From positions 1 through 64,000 of the IMG/VR virus record IMGVR_UViG_3300048919_000123: a stretch of 64,000 nucleotides of DNA, one strand, 5' to 3'. Position 1 is the stretch's first letter; the number at the start of each line of letters is the position of its first letter. The translations under genes and the position numbers were made by a program. This document shows positions 43,327 to 52,104 of this stretch, piece by piece. Below the pieces are notes generated by a model, which saw only the letters and a list, made by a program, of their open reading frames with translations, did not search any database and was not told where the DNA came from. Source of the DNA: a virus.

Positions 43327-44610
43327 ATGAACTTTCAGCTACTTTCCGCCCGAGCTGTAGAGGAGCGTCTCCAGCCTAAGCCCCGTCGCCCCTCAAAGCC
43401 CCGTCTACCAAGGCTTGCGAGCCTCGGCTGCTACCTGCCCGCCGGTGACATCAAGGCCCATTTCCGCGCCCTCGGTGCCCACCTCGACCCCGACAGCCCT
43501 GAAATGGAGGCTGCCGCCGCGGTGTTCGCCAGCTCCCTGCTCGACGCACTCGGCGAGGCCAGCAAACCCGAACGCAGCCTCATTGGCCCGGCCCGCTACA
43601 GCGACCGCATCCTCGCCAAATACTGCCGCTGGTTGCAGAAGTCGGCGTTCGGGCTGCCTGGCGTGGATCTGGTCAGCCCCGCGCTTGTGCCGTACCTGCT
43701 CGGCGGCATCCCGATCAAGGCTGTCGAGGATCTGGCGCACCGGGCGCTGGAGGTCATGGACTTCTTCCCCGACCCCCTCAGCGACTACACGCTGGGCAAG
43801 TTCGCTGCGGTCGGCTTCGGCGCGCGGCCGCACATTCACCACGACGTGGAGGTCATCAAGCGCTTCTCCAACTTCAGTTTCCGTCAGGAGTTCATCCTCG
43901 ACCTGCCGCGCACCGGTTCCTACAGCCGGCTGCTGATCGACAGCGGCGCTTATGGCGCGTCCGCCCGGCGCAAGATCGCCATGATCCAGCCCCAGATCAT
44001 CGCCGAGGTCGAACAGCTGCTCGACCCTGAAAGCGGTGAGATGGGAGAGGTGGCAGCCCACGGCCGGGAGCCGCTGAAGGTCACGGCGTTGATGTTCAAT
44101 CGCGCTGTGCGGCGGGTGTTCGAAAGACCCTGGGCTGAGCTGGACTTGTCCGGTGACCCGGCCGACTTCCATGCCGATGCCGAGGTGCTGCTCGCCCGCC
44201 GACTGATCGTTCATTTGACGTCAAAGGAACGGCAGCGCGAGAAGGACACGGTCAGCGCTCAGACGTTGGTCGGAATGTCGCTACTTACCGGCATTTCGCT
44301 GGCCAACTGGACGGAATTTGCCGTCTATGATCTACGCAGGCGCGGGGAGACTTTCCTCACTGCCGAGGCCATCGAGGCGGCGATCCGCATCGCCGAGGTG
44401 TCGCCGTATTTCCGCTGCGCCGAGGCGATGACCGAAGCGGCGACGGAAATCAAGTTCGCCTCCATGGAGAAGGCGGCGTGGGCACGGAGATTGCGTTCTG
44501 GACGCCAGCCACTGTGGAGCACCAGCGGTCGTTTCTACCAGAACGGCCTTGACGGTGACGGGTTGCCGACGTTCAAGCACAAGCCGTACCGCCTCTCGGA
44601 TGATGGCTAG
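43327..44610 (+). CDS. unknown 427-aa protein next to the candidate origin
   Basis: This large basic protein is not recognised. The first 30 residues are Arg/Pro/Lys-rich (LQPKPRRPSKPRLPRL). The rest is mixed, with ILAKYCRWLQKSAFGLPGV and RRKIAMIQPQIIAEVEQLL helices. Nothing shows a Walker or nuclease motif. Replication initiator, RNA-polymerase-binding protein or nucleoid protein are possible by location only. It ends 3 bases before palindrome copy 4. Confidence 0.68.
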   Translation: MNFQLLSARAVEERLQPKPRRPSKPRLPRLASLGCYLPAGDIKAHFRALGAHLDPDSPEMEAAAAVFASSLLDALGEASKPERSLIGPARYSDRILAKYCRWLQKSAFGLPGVDLVSPALVPYLLGGIPIKAVEDLAHRALEVMDFFPDPLSDYTLGKFAAVGFGARPHIHHDVEVIKRFSNFSFRQEFILDLPRTGSYSRLLIDSGAYGASARRKIAMIQPQIIAEVEQLLDPESGEMGEVAAHGREPLKVTALMFNRAVRRVFERPWAELDLSGDPADFHADAEVLLARRLIVHLTSKERQREKDTVSAQTLVGMSLLTGISLANWTEFAVYDLRRRGETFLTAEAIEAAIRIAEVSPYFRCAEAMTEAATEIKFASMEKAAWARRLRSGRQPLWSTSGRFYQNGLDGDGLPTFKHKPYRLSDDG

Positions 44611-44613
44611 ATT

Positions 44614-44631
44614 CCTCGCTATTGAGCGAGG
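44614..44631 (+). repeat. dispersed palindrome, copy 4
   Basis: CCTCGCT-ATTG-AGCGAGG, 7-bp perfect stem, just after the 43327 gene and 75 bases before the next start. Confidence 0.6.
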
Positions 44632-44706
44632 TTCCCCGAAGGTGGGGACGGAAACCCCCTCTTAACCCTATCCTGCCGCATGAGGCGGGTTCCCAAGGTC
44701 GTAGTC

Positions 44707-45147
44707 ATGCACACACAGCCAATTATCCAAGCCCACTGGGGGATGGTGGACTGTCTGTTCGATGAGGTGTTCCTCGGAAAGCACGAGGACACCCTGCATT
44801 CGCACGAAATGCTGGAAGAGCTGTTCCGTTACTTCGCCTCGCACGATCCACGCTTTCACCGGGTCGGCCTGCACTGGAACCACCGCGGGTTCATTGAGTA
44901 CGGCGGGTTCAAGGCCGAGGGCGCCATCGCGGCGTTCCTCGGCCTGCCGCTGACCGCGCGCGGGGATGCCAGCTTCCAGGCCCTGTGCAAGATCTACCGG
45001 CCCTTCCGGGACAAGGAGGAGGCGCGGACGTGGATCCGCTGGGAGGCGCAGAAGCAGTACGGGTACACCCGAAAGGATCAGGATCTGTGGAAGGATTATC
45101 CGCGGAATTTCCCTGAGATTCCTAATGCAATCAATGAGTTGAACTGA
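44707..45147 (+). CDS. hypothetical protein, first gene of the small-gene array
   Basis: This 146-aa protein is His/Trp-rich (FHRVGLHWNHRGF) and helical at its end (EEARTWIRWEAQKQYGYTRK). I chose the ATG at 44707, with AAGGT 8 bases upstream, over one at 44680 without a ribosome site. Not recognised. Confidence 0.62.
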   Translation: MHTQPIIQAHWGMVDCLFDEVFLGKHEDTLHSHEMLEELFRYFASHDPRFHRVGLHWNHRGFIEYGGFKAEGAIAAFLGLPLTARGDASFQALCKIYRPFRDKEEARTWIRWEAQKQYGYTRKDQDLWKDYPRNFPEIPNAINELN

Positions 45148-45164
45148 AAATAGGACTAAGAATT

Positions 45165-46571
45165 ATGAGCGAGCATACGTTTTCAGAGGCCAACGTTCTG
45201 GCCTTGTGGCAGAACCGGGCGATCACCTCCCAGCACGCGATGCCGAATCGGGGAGAGCTGGACGCCTTTCTGGAGAAGCGCGAGCACCCGAAGTTTCCAG
45301 CGGTGCCGGAGCATATGGCGATGCTCGACGTGCAAGGCTATGTCTTTGTGCTCGAGCGGCCGGAGGCTGACGCCATGGAAGTAACCCAGTGGGGCTGGGA
45401 TCATGGGGGCCGTGGGCCGAGCGCTTTCCCGACGCTAGAAGCCGCGGTGAAGAACGCCTACTGGGTTCACATCGGCCTGTACGGCCGCATCCGCGAAGTG
45501 CAGAAGGCCGGCATCAAGGTCGAGCCAGCCTCCCTCGGCGAGGGGGTGCATTACTGGCGCTTTGAGCGTGGCAACCGGGTCAGCGCCCTGTTCCCAACCG
45601 AGGAAGCCGCCTGGCTTGACGCGATCCGCGTGCATGAAAACGCCGTGGAGAGGGTGAAGGCTGACCCGGGCATCCACCGGGTGCGGAGCCGCAGCGCCGA
45701 GGAGTCCCGTGAACTCAGCATCCTCAAACGCCTGACCAACCAGGCGGGCTATGAGTACAGCTGTGACGGAGTATCCAATGAGTGGAGGCGAGGCGGCCAG
45801 ACAGTGAAAGGCTTCAAGAGCCGCGCCGACGCCATCCGCGCTGCAATCAGGAACTGGGCCAGCGTCAACCCGGACGATTTCGCCGTGAAGATGAACAGCC
45901 TGGGCTTGGGTGAAACTGTGCTCCAGAGCCCCGAGGATTCCGAAGCCATCTCGCACATGATCCACAAAAGCAGCGGGCTGACCTTCGCGCAATTGCAGAA
46001 GGCGCAAGGGTTTCCGGCCGACTGGATGACCGAGCCAGACGAGGCTCACCTCTTCGGCATGCAAAAGGCGCTGGAGCATGACGGGTACGGGTTCGACTTC
46101 ACCGCCTCGCGCGGCTGGATCTGGTCGTGTGACGGTGAGCAAGGTCAGGGCAGCGGCGCCAAGGCCACGGCAGTCAAAGATGCGTGGAAACACGCCATAG
46201 CCAATGGGACTGTCGAGAAGGATCTGGCTTCCGTGGCCCTCGGGTATGCCCGTGACTACATCAATCCGGATGTCTACGCCGATTCGGAAAGCGAAACTGC
46301 ACCTGACGTGGTCTACGTCAGCCCGCCCTGCCAGCACCACGCAGGCTTCCCTGACATCGCCGAGCCTGAGCGCTGGCCGAAGCCAGGCACCCGCGTCATG
46401 GTCAGACCGCATAACGCGGTGTGGGGATTCCCCAACGTTGACCCGGTGCTGTGCGACATCCGCGGCTACTGGGGCGACTGGGTCTGGTTTCAGCGCGTCG
46501 GCACCTTCTGCAGCAACGACGCTTTCGTCACCACCCGCATCGACAAGTGCGAAATCGAACTGGCGGAGTAG
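45165..46571 (+). CDS. unknown 468-aa early protein
   Basis: A large soluble protein with several internal segments that look alike. FPTLEAAVKNAYWVH, FPTEEAAWLDAIRVH and FKSRADAIRAAIRNW share a pattern of aromatic strand, then helix with Ala-Ala, suggesting three to four tandem small alpha/beta domains. The C-terminal 90 residues are beta-rich (MVRPHNAVWGFPNVDPVLC). This repeat design fits a modular binder of host proteins. No family recognised. Confidence 0.62.
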   Translation: MSEHTFSEANVLALWQNRAITSQHAMPNRGELDAFLEKREHPKFPAVPEHMAMLDVQGYVFVLERPEADAMEVTQWGWDHGGRGPSAFPTLEAAVKNAYWVHIGLYGRIREVQKAGIKVEPASLGEGVHYWRFERGNRVSALFPTEEAAWLDAIRVHENAVERVKADPGIHRVRSRSAEESRELSILKRLTNQAGYEYSCDGVSNEWRRGGQTVKGFKSRADAIRAAIRNWASVNPDDFAVKMNSLGLGETVLQSPEDSEAISHMIHKSSGLTFAQLQKAQGFPADWMTEPDEAHLFGMQKALEHDGYGFDFTASRGWIWSCDGEQGQGSGAKATAVKDAWKHAIANGTVEKDLASVALGYARDYINPDVYADSESETAPDVVYVSPPCQHHAGFPDIAEPERWPKPGTRVMVRPHNAVWGFPNVDPVLCDIRGYWGDWVWFQRVGTFCSNDAFVTTRIDKCEIELAE

Positions 46572-46573
46572 CC

Positions 46574-46777
46574 ATGGAACATTACCGCGTCGAAAAGAAC
46601 CGCAACCGGCAGGAATCCATGGACGGCGCCAAGCCGCTGGATTCCTGCACCACCAACAGCCTGCGCGAGGCCAAGAAGACCATGAAAGAGTACGCAGACA
46701 ACGGCGCCTATTACGGCGCCGTGTTCATCAACCGTGACGGTGAATGCATCGACGAATGCGGGCTGGGTGCGCCATGA
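46574..46777 (+). CDS. small hypothetical protein
   Basis: 67 aa, polar, with two cysteines near the end (ECIDECGLG). It starts 2 bases after the previous stop and overlaps the next start by ATGA. Not recognised. Confidence 0.55.
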   Translation: MEHYRVEKNRNRQESMDGAKPLDSCTTNSLREAKKTMKEYADNGAYYGAVFINRDGECIDECGLGAP

Positions 46778-47133
46778 ACCAGTATCTCGTAAAGTGGGAA
46801 GTCAACGTCGAAGCCGAAACCGCGGTAGATGCCGCGATTAATGTCGCCGCCGACTACTTCCAGACTCGCATCCAGCGAGGCCAGACTGACACGGCCTGTG
46901 TGTTTCAGGTCGAGAAGGATGGCGAGCCCTCCTGGGAATCGGACGACGGTGAGGTGATCGACCTGTCCAAGATCGCCTCAGCGCTCACGCCGACGCAGCT
47001 GCGCAAAATGTTTGTCACCGAGCACCCTGATTACGAGCAGTACCGCTGGCGCTCGGCGATTGACCGCGAAGAGACACTGCTGGGTTACTGGGAGTGGGTC
47101 ATGCACCAGCTGGAAGAGGACGCACGGGTATGA
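46774..47133 (+). CDS. hypothetical protein
   Basis: 119 aa, starting with an edge strand and VEAETAVDAAINVAADYF. The 'strand-EAE-helix' pattern is common in small phage proteins and returns at 51113. The C-terminal half is helical. ATGA overlaps on both sides. Confidence 0.6.
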   Translation: MNQYLVKWEVNVEAETAVDAAINVAADYFQTRIQRGQTDTACVFQVEKDGEPSWESDDGEVIDLSKIASALTPTQLRKMFVTEHPDYEQYRWRSAIDREETLLGYWEWVMHQLEEDARV

Positions 47134-47309
47134 ACATCGCCCACCTCACCCCGGAGCAGTTGGTGGCCATCGTCAACGGCCACCTGAACTGCGATTTCAT
47201 CTACAAGGACTGCCTTGAGATCGTCGAGAACATGAAGGCTCGCGAGGCTCAAGGCATCCTCACCGACAACAACCGCGCGCTGATCGCCAAACTGGAGGCC
47301 CAGCCATGA
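47130..47309 (+). CDS. small helical protein
   Basis: 59 aa, almost all helical (LTPEQLVAIVNGHLN...). ATGA overlaps with both neighbours. Function unknown. Confidence 0.55.
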   Translation: MNIAHLTPEQLVAIVNGHLNCDFIYKDCLEIVENMKAREAQGILTDNNRALIAKLEAQP

Positions 47310-47842
47310 ACACCATCACCCCTGCCCGCTCCCTCCAGTTGGCAGCGGCAGCGTGGCGCCCCGGCACCAAGATGAAGACCATCATCGTCGATGGCTGGGC
47401 GCGCGGCTTTGCCAAGGAGCAAACGTTGCACGAATGTATTCAAGCCGGGTACAGCGCCTGCATCGCTCAGCCAGCCATCGACAAACGCTGGTCGACGATG
47501 GATGCCGAATACGCCAAGCATGCGGAGGAAAGCCGGGCCTGTGGCCTTCGAAACTACCAAGGCTTTTCGCTTCAGGATCTGCCTCAGGACAAACGCAGCC
47601 CGGAAGACAAGGCCGCGGCGATCGAGCGCTACGAAACCTTCTGGAACAAGCGCCCAGACCGTGCCCACCACGAAATCGACTGCCCCAACCCAGCGTGTGA
47701 TTGCCGACTGAAGATCAACCGGCCGGCGCGGGGCAGCGGTGAAATGTGGGACAGCCTGGCGACGTGCCCGTATTGCAACGGCACGTTCTTCTACGAATCG
47801 CGGCCACTTCGCATCGACGTGGCGTTCAAGGGGTTCATCTAG
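47306..47842 (+). CDS. zinc-ribbon-containing hypothetical protein
   Basis: 178 aa. The C-terminal third has CPNPACDC and, 24 residues on, CPYC, a likely zinc ribbon. The first half is helical and basic. Zinc ribbons in small phage proteins often contact nucleic acid or RNA polymerase, but no specific role can be read here. Confidence 0.6.
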   Translation: MNTITPARSLQLAAAAWRPGTKMKTIIVDGWARGFAKEQTLHECIQAGYSACIAQPAIDKRWSTMDAEYAKHAEESRACGLRNYQGFSLQDLPQDKRSPEDKAAAIERYETFWNKRPDRAHHEIDCPNPACDCRLKINRPARGSGEMWDSLATCPYCNGTFFYESRPLRIDVAFKGFI

Positions 47843-47844
47843 CC

Positions 47845-48135
47845 ATGGCCCACTACGCAGTCTACTGGCAGAAGGGCAACGAAGGACGCCCGCTTGCCTC
47901 TCACTGGTACGAGCTGAATGGTGTGATTACCTACGCCAGTCCGGTACTGGAAGACTGGGTGGGCAAATCACACAAGGAGCTGGTCGGCGAGTTGTGGGAA
48001 GGCCGGGCCAGCCCATGGTGGGACGATAACTGCGTCCCGCCGACCATGAAGTACCACCTCCAACTACTGCGGTGCGTGAACGCGCTGCTCATAGGACTTC
48101 CATATGACCCGCCAACCCGACGCCGTCACCCCTGA
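47845..48135 (+). CDS. hypothetical protein
   Basis: 96 aa, rich in Trp (six) and Tyr (HYAVYWQKGNEG at the start). It overlaps the LytTR-like gene by 32 bases. Not recognised. Confidence 0.52.
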   Translation: MAHYAVYWQKGNEGRPLASHWYELNGVITYASPVLEDWVGKSHKELVGELWEGRASPWWDDNCVPPTMKYHLQLLRCVNALLIGLPYDPPTRRRHP

Positions 48136-48505
48136 GTACATCGAGGCTCGCCGCCTGGGCGTGCTGGTGCGCACGCCGATCGAGAACATCGCGTTCTTTC
48201 AGGCCGAGCACAAGGCGGTGGTGGCGCACACCAAAACCAACGGCTCGTTCGTCCTCGATGTACCTCTGTGCGAGATCGCCGAGACCTTGAAGGACAAGGC
48301 GACCACGGTGCACCGCGCGTATCTAGTGCCCAACGATGTTTTGCCCGGCCTGAAGAGCTGGCGAAAAGGCGAGCACTGGGTCTTCGAAATCATCACCAGC
48401 GTGCGCCGCGCGGACGGGATGGTCGGCTTGATTGACCACGTCATCCCGGTCGCGCGGCGCAGCACCAACAAGGTCAGGAAGTTGCTGACCAAGGAGAAGT
48501 CATGA
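48104..48505 (+). CDS. LytTR-like DNA-binding protein
   Basis: This 133-aa protein shows the LytTR pattern. PIENIAFFQAEHKAVVAHTK is the first strands. GSFVLDVPLCEIAETL matches the family's 'G-yvl-sL-elee-L' element, and TTVHRAYLV matches its 'rVHRsyLVn' strand. LytTR domains bind DNA as transcription factors, usually after a receiver domain; here the domain stands alone. AGGA is 8 bases before the ATG. It may control phage or host promoters. Confidence 0.6.
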   Translation: MTRQPDAVTPEYIEARRLGVLVRTPIENIAFFQAEHKAVVAHTKTNGSFVLDVPLCEIAETLKDKATTVHRAYLVPNDVLPGLKSWRKGEHWVFEIITSVRRADGMVGLIDHVIPVARRSTNKVRKLLTKEKS

Positions 48506-48813
48506 TCGAAATGCACCACAAAGACGAGAGCTGGCAGCTCCACTACGGCGCGCCCGGCCGAGGTCAGCAGTACCGCTGCATCATCTGCGGGATCGGTGGT
48601 GCATCGGGCTCTGGCAGCCCGCCACCGCTAACCTACAACTGCCACAACAAGACCTGCAACGGTCAGAACACCATGTGGCCGACCCCGCAGTACAGCCTGT
48701 ATCGCCAGCAGGTGCTGGCGCTGGAGCGCTTCCGCGCCGCCCTGCAGGAGATCGCCGACGGCTGTAATGAGCCGGACACTTACGCAACCTTGATACTGGA
48801 AGGCATCCTGTAG
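48502..48813 (+). CDS. small zinc-ribbon protein
   Basis: 103 aa with CIICG (residues 22-26) and, 20 residues on, CHNKTC, a likely four-Cys zinc site. The C-terminal half is helical. Coupled by ATGA to the LytTR-like gene. Confidence 0.58.
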   Translation: MIEMHHKDESWQLHYGAPGRGQQYRCIICGIGGASGSGSPPPLTYNCHNKTCNGQNTMWPTPQYSLYRQQVLALERFRAALQEIADGCNEPDTYATLILEGIL

Positions 48814-48821
48814 GAGAGAAG

Positions 48822-49076
48822 ATGAAGTACATCGTCACCAAAAACGAGGAAGGCACCGAAGAGATCTTCATCTTCCCCAAGCGCTACCACCATGACGACA
48901 TGGCTGACATGGTCAGCAGCCTGAAGTCGTTCAAGAATCACAACCCTCGCGACTGGGAGCGGCACTACAAAGAGCCGATCGCCGCCGGCTTCACCGACGG
49001 CAAGGCCTGCCACGGTCGCAGTGAAACCCTCAACCTCGAATCACGCGGTCGGCTCGACGAGATGCTGATCGAATAG
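48822..49076 (+). CDS. hypothetical protein
   Basis: 84 aa. It starts with a strand (MKYIVTKNEEGTEEIFIFP) and a helix, then polar sequence. TAGGAGAGAAG stands before the ATG. Not recognised. Confidence 0.55.
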   Translation: MKYIVTKNEEGTEEIFIFPKRYHHDDMADMVSSLKSFKNHNPRDWERHYKEPIAAGFTDGKACHGRSETLNLESRGRLDEMLIE

Positions 49077-49085
49077 GAGCCTGAC

Positions 49086-49628
49086 ATGGCCGAATACACC
49101 CCCTACTTCCTGAAGTCAGGAATGAAACCCGTACCCCACACCCTGCTCGGCATCGAAGGCGTGCTGGTACAGGTCGAAGGCGAGAACGGGCTTTGGAAGG
49201 ATCAGCTCTTTGTCGCCTACCGCGACTTCAAAGGGCAAGGTGGCCGCTTCGAGATTTGCATCTCGTATGACAAAGGCGCGGCGGCGAACACCTCCAACTA
49301 TTTCGCGATCACCCGAGACTTTGACGGTGTGACCGGCCCCCTGGGCGAAGAGCAAGCTCGGGAGTTCTGGCCCGAGATCGCCCACCTGGTGAAGTGGCAC
49401 CTGTGCGAAGACGGGGTGCCTCTCCACTATATCGCCAACACGCTGTACCACGCAGGTGAGGGTAACTTCGCCTTGGCCCGCAGCTCCGCGAATTGGGATG
49501 ACGCCCCAGAGGAACTCCTGAAGGGCGAGGGCTGCTATCTGGAAGTCGCCCTGCGTGAACGCCTGCCAGCCCTCCAAACGCAATTTCGTGAAGAGCTGGC
49601 CGCGACCGGCCTGAAACTCAAACCGTAA
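49086..49628 (+). CDS. hypothetical protein, paralogue of the next gene
   Basis: 180 aa. Its part LVKWHLCEDGVPLHYIANTL (about residues 100-119) is clearly related to LIKWHLMSSDSPMHYVANTV in the 49641 protein, and both continue with YHA and then an ALARSS/FAAARS helix. Paralogues side by side suggest a duplication. No function known. Confidence 0.6.
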   Translation: MAEYTPYFLKSGMKPVPHTLLGIEGVLVQVEGENGLWKDQLFVAYRDFKGQGGRFEICISYDKGAAANTSNYFAITRDFDGVTGPLGEEQAREFWPEIAHLVKWHLCEDGVPLHYIANTLYHAGEGNFALARSSANWDDAPEELLKGEGCYLEVALRERLPALQTQFREELAATGLKLKP

Positions 49629-49640
49629 CTCGGAGCAATC

Positions 49641-50447
49641 ATGGAAACCAAAGCCACTCTCTGCGGCGTGCCTGGCACGCTGACCGTTGTACCGTGGGGC
49701 AGCCAAAGTCGTGACGGCAAGCCCGGCCTGTTTATGCACCAGAAGTGGGTGAGCGAACTCCGCACCAAGACGGTGAAAGGCCAGAAGATCCTGATGCACG
49801 CCGAAGTTCGCTTCGACGACAACTGCAAGAACGGCCACAACAGCTTCGCGGTCACCGGCTACGGCTGGTATGACAGCTGGAAGTCCCGAGACTCGGACTT
49901 CGGCGGGTGCTGCCACGACGAGATCGAGGCGGTGTTCCCGGAGCTGAAGCACCTGATCAAGTGGCACCTGATGTCCAGCGACAGCCCGATGCACTACGTG
50001 GCCAACACGGTGTATCACGCCAGCGACAAAGATTGCTGGGGCTTGGCAAAAGGTGAGAAACGCCAGCTCGTAAATGGCCGGACGAAGGAACCGGTGTGGA
50101 GCCTGCGAGCCGACGCTACCGACTGCAGCCTGAAGACGGCGTTAGGGGACAACGAAGACATCACCAATCTCCCCCTCTACCGCCTGGAGGACATGCTGGA
50201 TTCTGAGCAAGTGCCATCAGCACTGCCACGCCTGTTCTGGGAGCCTTGCTGGAAGGTTGGTGAGGGCAAAGAGCGCGACTTCGCCGCGGCCCGCTCCACC
50301 GGCATCTGGCCGGACGCCACCGACGAGCAGCTGAGTCTGCCGAAGGACGAGCTGACAGCCCTGCTGCTGGCACGCCTGCCTGGCATGGTGGCGGAGTTCA
50401 AGGCCGCCATCGAATCCACCGGATGCTTCGTCTGGGAGGCGCCATGA
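49641..50447 (+). CDS. hypothetical protein, paralogue of the previous gene
   Basis: 268 aa, longer than its paralogue by an insert of about 80 residues between the HYVANTVYHA motif and the FAAARSTGIW helix. The shared core has two His (WH, HY) that could bind a metal. It ends in the start of the next gene (ATGA). Confidence 0.6.
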   Translation: METKATLCGVPGTLTVVPWGSQSRDGKPGLFMHQKWVSELRTKTVKGQKILMHAEVRFDDNCKNGHNSFAVTGYGWYDSWKSRDSDFGGCCHDEIEAVFPELKHLIKWHLMSSDSPMHYVANTVYHASDKDCWGLAKGEKRQLVNGRTKEPVWSLRADATDCSLKTALGDNEDITNLPLYRLEDMLDSEQVPSALPRLFWEPCWKVGEGKERDFAAARSTGIWPDATDEQLSLPKDELTALLLARLPGMVAEFKAAIESTGCFVWEAP

Positions 50448-50854
50448 ACTACTACCTGAACCCCAACACCCAACAGGTCGAAGCGACCGCCTACGAGCAC
50501 AGCGATGTGCTCACCCTGTTCAAGACCCGCGAGGAGGCGGAAGCCTCCGGCATGGCCCCGGCGTATCTGGCCGAACTGCTAAAGGCCTGGGTCGTGCCCA
50601 ACGCGGTGCGCAGCCCGAACCGCAACCAGCTCCTGCGCATCGCCGAGCTGCTCGAGTGTCTGGACGGCATCCACGAAACGGTCAACGTCCCGGAGTGGGA
50701 GGATCACACTCTCGCAGAAGTAGCCGGGTATCTGGACGACCGAGGATTGACGGTGATGCCCTTCATGGTCAAGGAAGGGAACTGCCAAGGTTGCAACGAA
50801 ACCCTGCCGAACCATGACCCGGTATGCGCTCTACGCCCCGGTCAGGAGGACTGA
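50444..50854 (+). CDS. hypothetical protein
   Basis: 136 aa. The first 60 residues are an alpha/beta unit with FKTREEAEASG. The end has CQGCNETLPNHDPVC, a likely small metal knuckle. Coupled by ATGA to the previous gene. Confidence 0.57.
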   Translation: MNYYLNPNTQQVEATAYEHSDVLTLFKTREEAEASGMAPAYLAELLKAWVVPNAVRSPNRNQLLRIAELLECLDGIHETVNVPEWEDHTLAEVAGYLDDRGLTVMPFMVKEGNCQGCNETLPNHDPVCALRPGQED

Positions 50855-50855
50855 C

Positions 50856-51116
50856 ATGCCAGCACCAGAGCAAATCCTGATGCTCGGTCAGCGGTTTGTG
50901 GGAAGCCCGCTGATGACCGAGCCAAAGACTGAAGAGGTGCAGCTGACGTTGAAGCAGCGCCTGTTCAGCTGGCCGTGGCGCCCGCTGCGCAAGACCAAGT
51001 ACGTCACAACCCAGACCCCTTGCCGGAACATCATCTGTTCCAACGGGATCTACTACGCCCACCCCGCCATCATCGAAGAGATCAAGGCGCAGATCGCAAA
51101 AAGGAACGGGACATGA
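50856..51116 (+). CDS. hypothetical protein
   Basis: 86 aa. I chose the ATG at 50856 because AGGAGG stands 6 bases upstream; the start at 50814 would overlap the preceding gene for 41 bases. Basic middle (RLFSWPWRPLRKTKY). Not recognised. Confidence 0.57.
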   Translation: MPAPEQILMLGQRFVGSPLMTEPKTEEVQLTLKQRLFSWPWRPLRKTKYVTTQTPCRNIICSNGIYYAHPAIIEEIKAQIAKRNGT

Positions 51117-51316
51117 AGAAATTCACCGTGACCGTGGTCGCCCGGGCCGACATTTTCACCTACGTGGAGGTCGAGGCCGAGAACAAAGAACAGGCCGAGG
51201 TGTTTGCCCTGGCCAAGGCACCGACCGATCCGCAGGACTGGATGATGGAGTCGGATCATGCCATTGACATGCGGGTCAGCGCGGCGGATGAGGAGGAAGT
51301 CGATGAGCCAGTTTAA
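51113..51316 (+). CDS. small hypothetical protein
   Basis: 67 aa: strand, then VEVEAENKEQAEVFALAKA. This is the same fold pattern as the 46774 protein. Acidic end. ATGA overlap upstream, 14-base overlap downstream. Confidence 0.56.
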   Translation: MKKFTVTVVARADIFTYVEVEAENKEQAEVFALAKAPTDPQDWMMESDHAIDMRVSAADEEEVDEPV

Positions 51317-51668
51317 GCCCGGCGACATCATCCGCTACAACCACGGCTGCACGGCGCTGGCGCAGCTGAGCACGCCGCACGCCGGTGGCTGGCATGCCGA
51401 CCAGTGCATGGGCGGCAAGATCTACATCAGCGACAACGGCCAGCTGCGCCATGCCGATGAAGAAGACCTGCGGATGTGGAACAAGCAGGCGTGGCACCGC
51501 GGCTGCGGTATCCCTCCGATGTGGCGACCGAAGATCCTGAAGCAGGGCGGCTTTTACATCGTTACGTTCAGCAACCACGTTCCACAGCGCTGGCGCCCCG
51601 ACTTCAACGGGTTGCTGGAAAAGGCCCTGAACTACGTCGAGCGGCGTAACGCCGAGGAGGCAGGATGA
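51303..51668 (+). CDS. hypothetical protein
   Basis: 121 aa with FKPGDIIRYN at the start, like small beta-barrel domains, and many aromatic and His residues. Not recognised. It ends in the next start (ATGA). Confidence 0.57.
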   Translation: MSQFKPGDIIRYNHGCTALAQLSTPHAGGWHADQCMGGKIYISDNGQLRHADEEDLRMWNKQAWHRGCGIPPMWRPKILKQGGFYIVTFSNHVPQRWRPDFNGLLEKALNYVERRNAEEAG

Positions 51669-52033
51669 ACCCACCAAAACCTCTCCCCTGCACCCTCTAC
51701 CTGGCCAGCGGCAAAGAGGTGAAGGTGCCGTACACCGCCGACTTGCTGGCTTTCAGGCACCTCGACATGCAGATCCGCAACCCGATGCTGTCCGAGTGCG
51801 GCCGCTTCAACGTTGAACCAAAGTATTACGGGTTCGACGAGTTCCACACCGGCGGCGGCTGCATGGCCCTGCGCAAGATGCTGCCGTGCGGTGAGTATCT
51901 GCTGCTCACCGATGCCGACGGCAGCGACATACCGCAGGCCGAAGAGTGGGAGACCGCGCTTTACGGCCGATATTACCGAGACGGAACGCCGGCGATTATC
52001 ATCGAACTGGGTGACGTTCCAATGGCCGAGTAA
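51665..52033 (+). CDS. hypothetical protein
   Basis: 122 aa, beta/alpha, with MLPCGEYLLLTDADGSDIP near residues 76-94 and a strand at the end (PAIIIELGDV). Coupled upstream by ATGA; followed by a 71-base gap before the TAXI-like gene. Confidence 0.57.
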   Translation: MNPPKPLPCTLYLASGKEVKVPYTADLLAFRHLDMQIRNPMLSECGRFNVEPKYYGFDEFHTGGGCMALRKMLPCGEYLLLTDADGSDIPQAEEWETALYGRYYRDGTPAIIIELGDVPMAE

Positions 52034-52104
52034 GAGGAGTAATCTCGGCAACCAGCGACAAAAGTACAACTCAAAGCACAAACCCAACCAGAAGGAAATG
52101 TCCC

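Noticed and set aside
44680-44706. Upstream ATG start for the 44707 gene
   Set aside because: No ribosome site before it, while AAGGT is well placed for the ATG at 44707.
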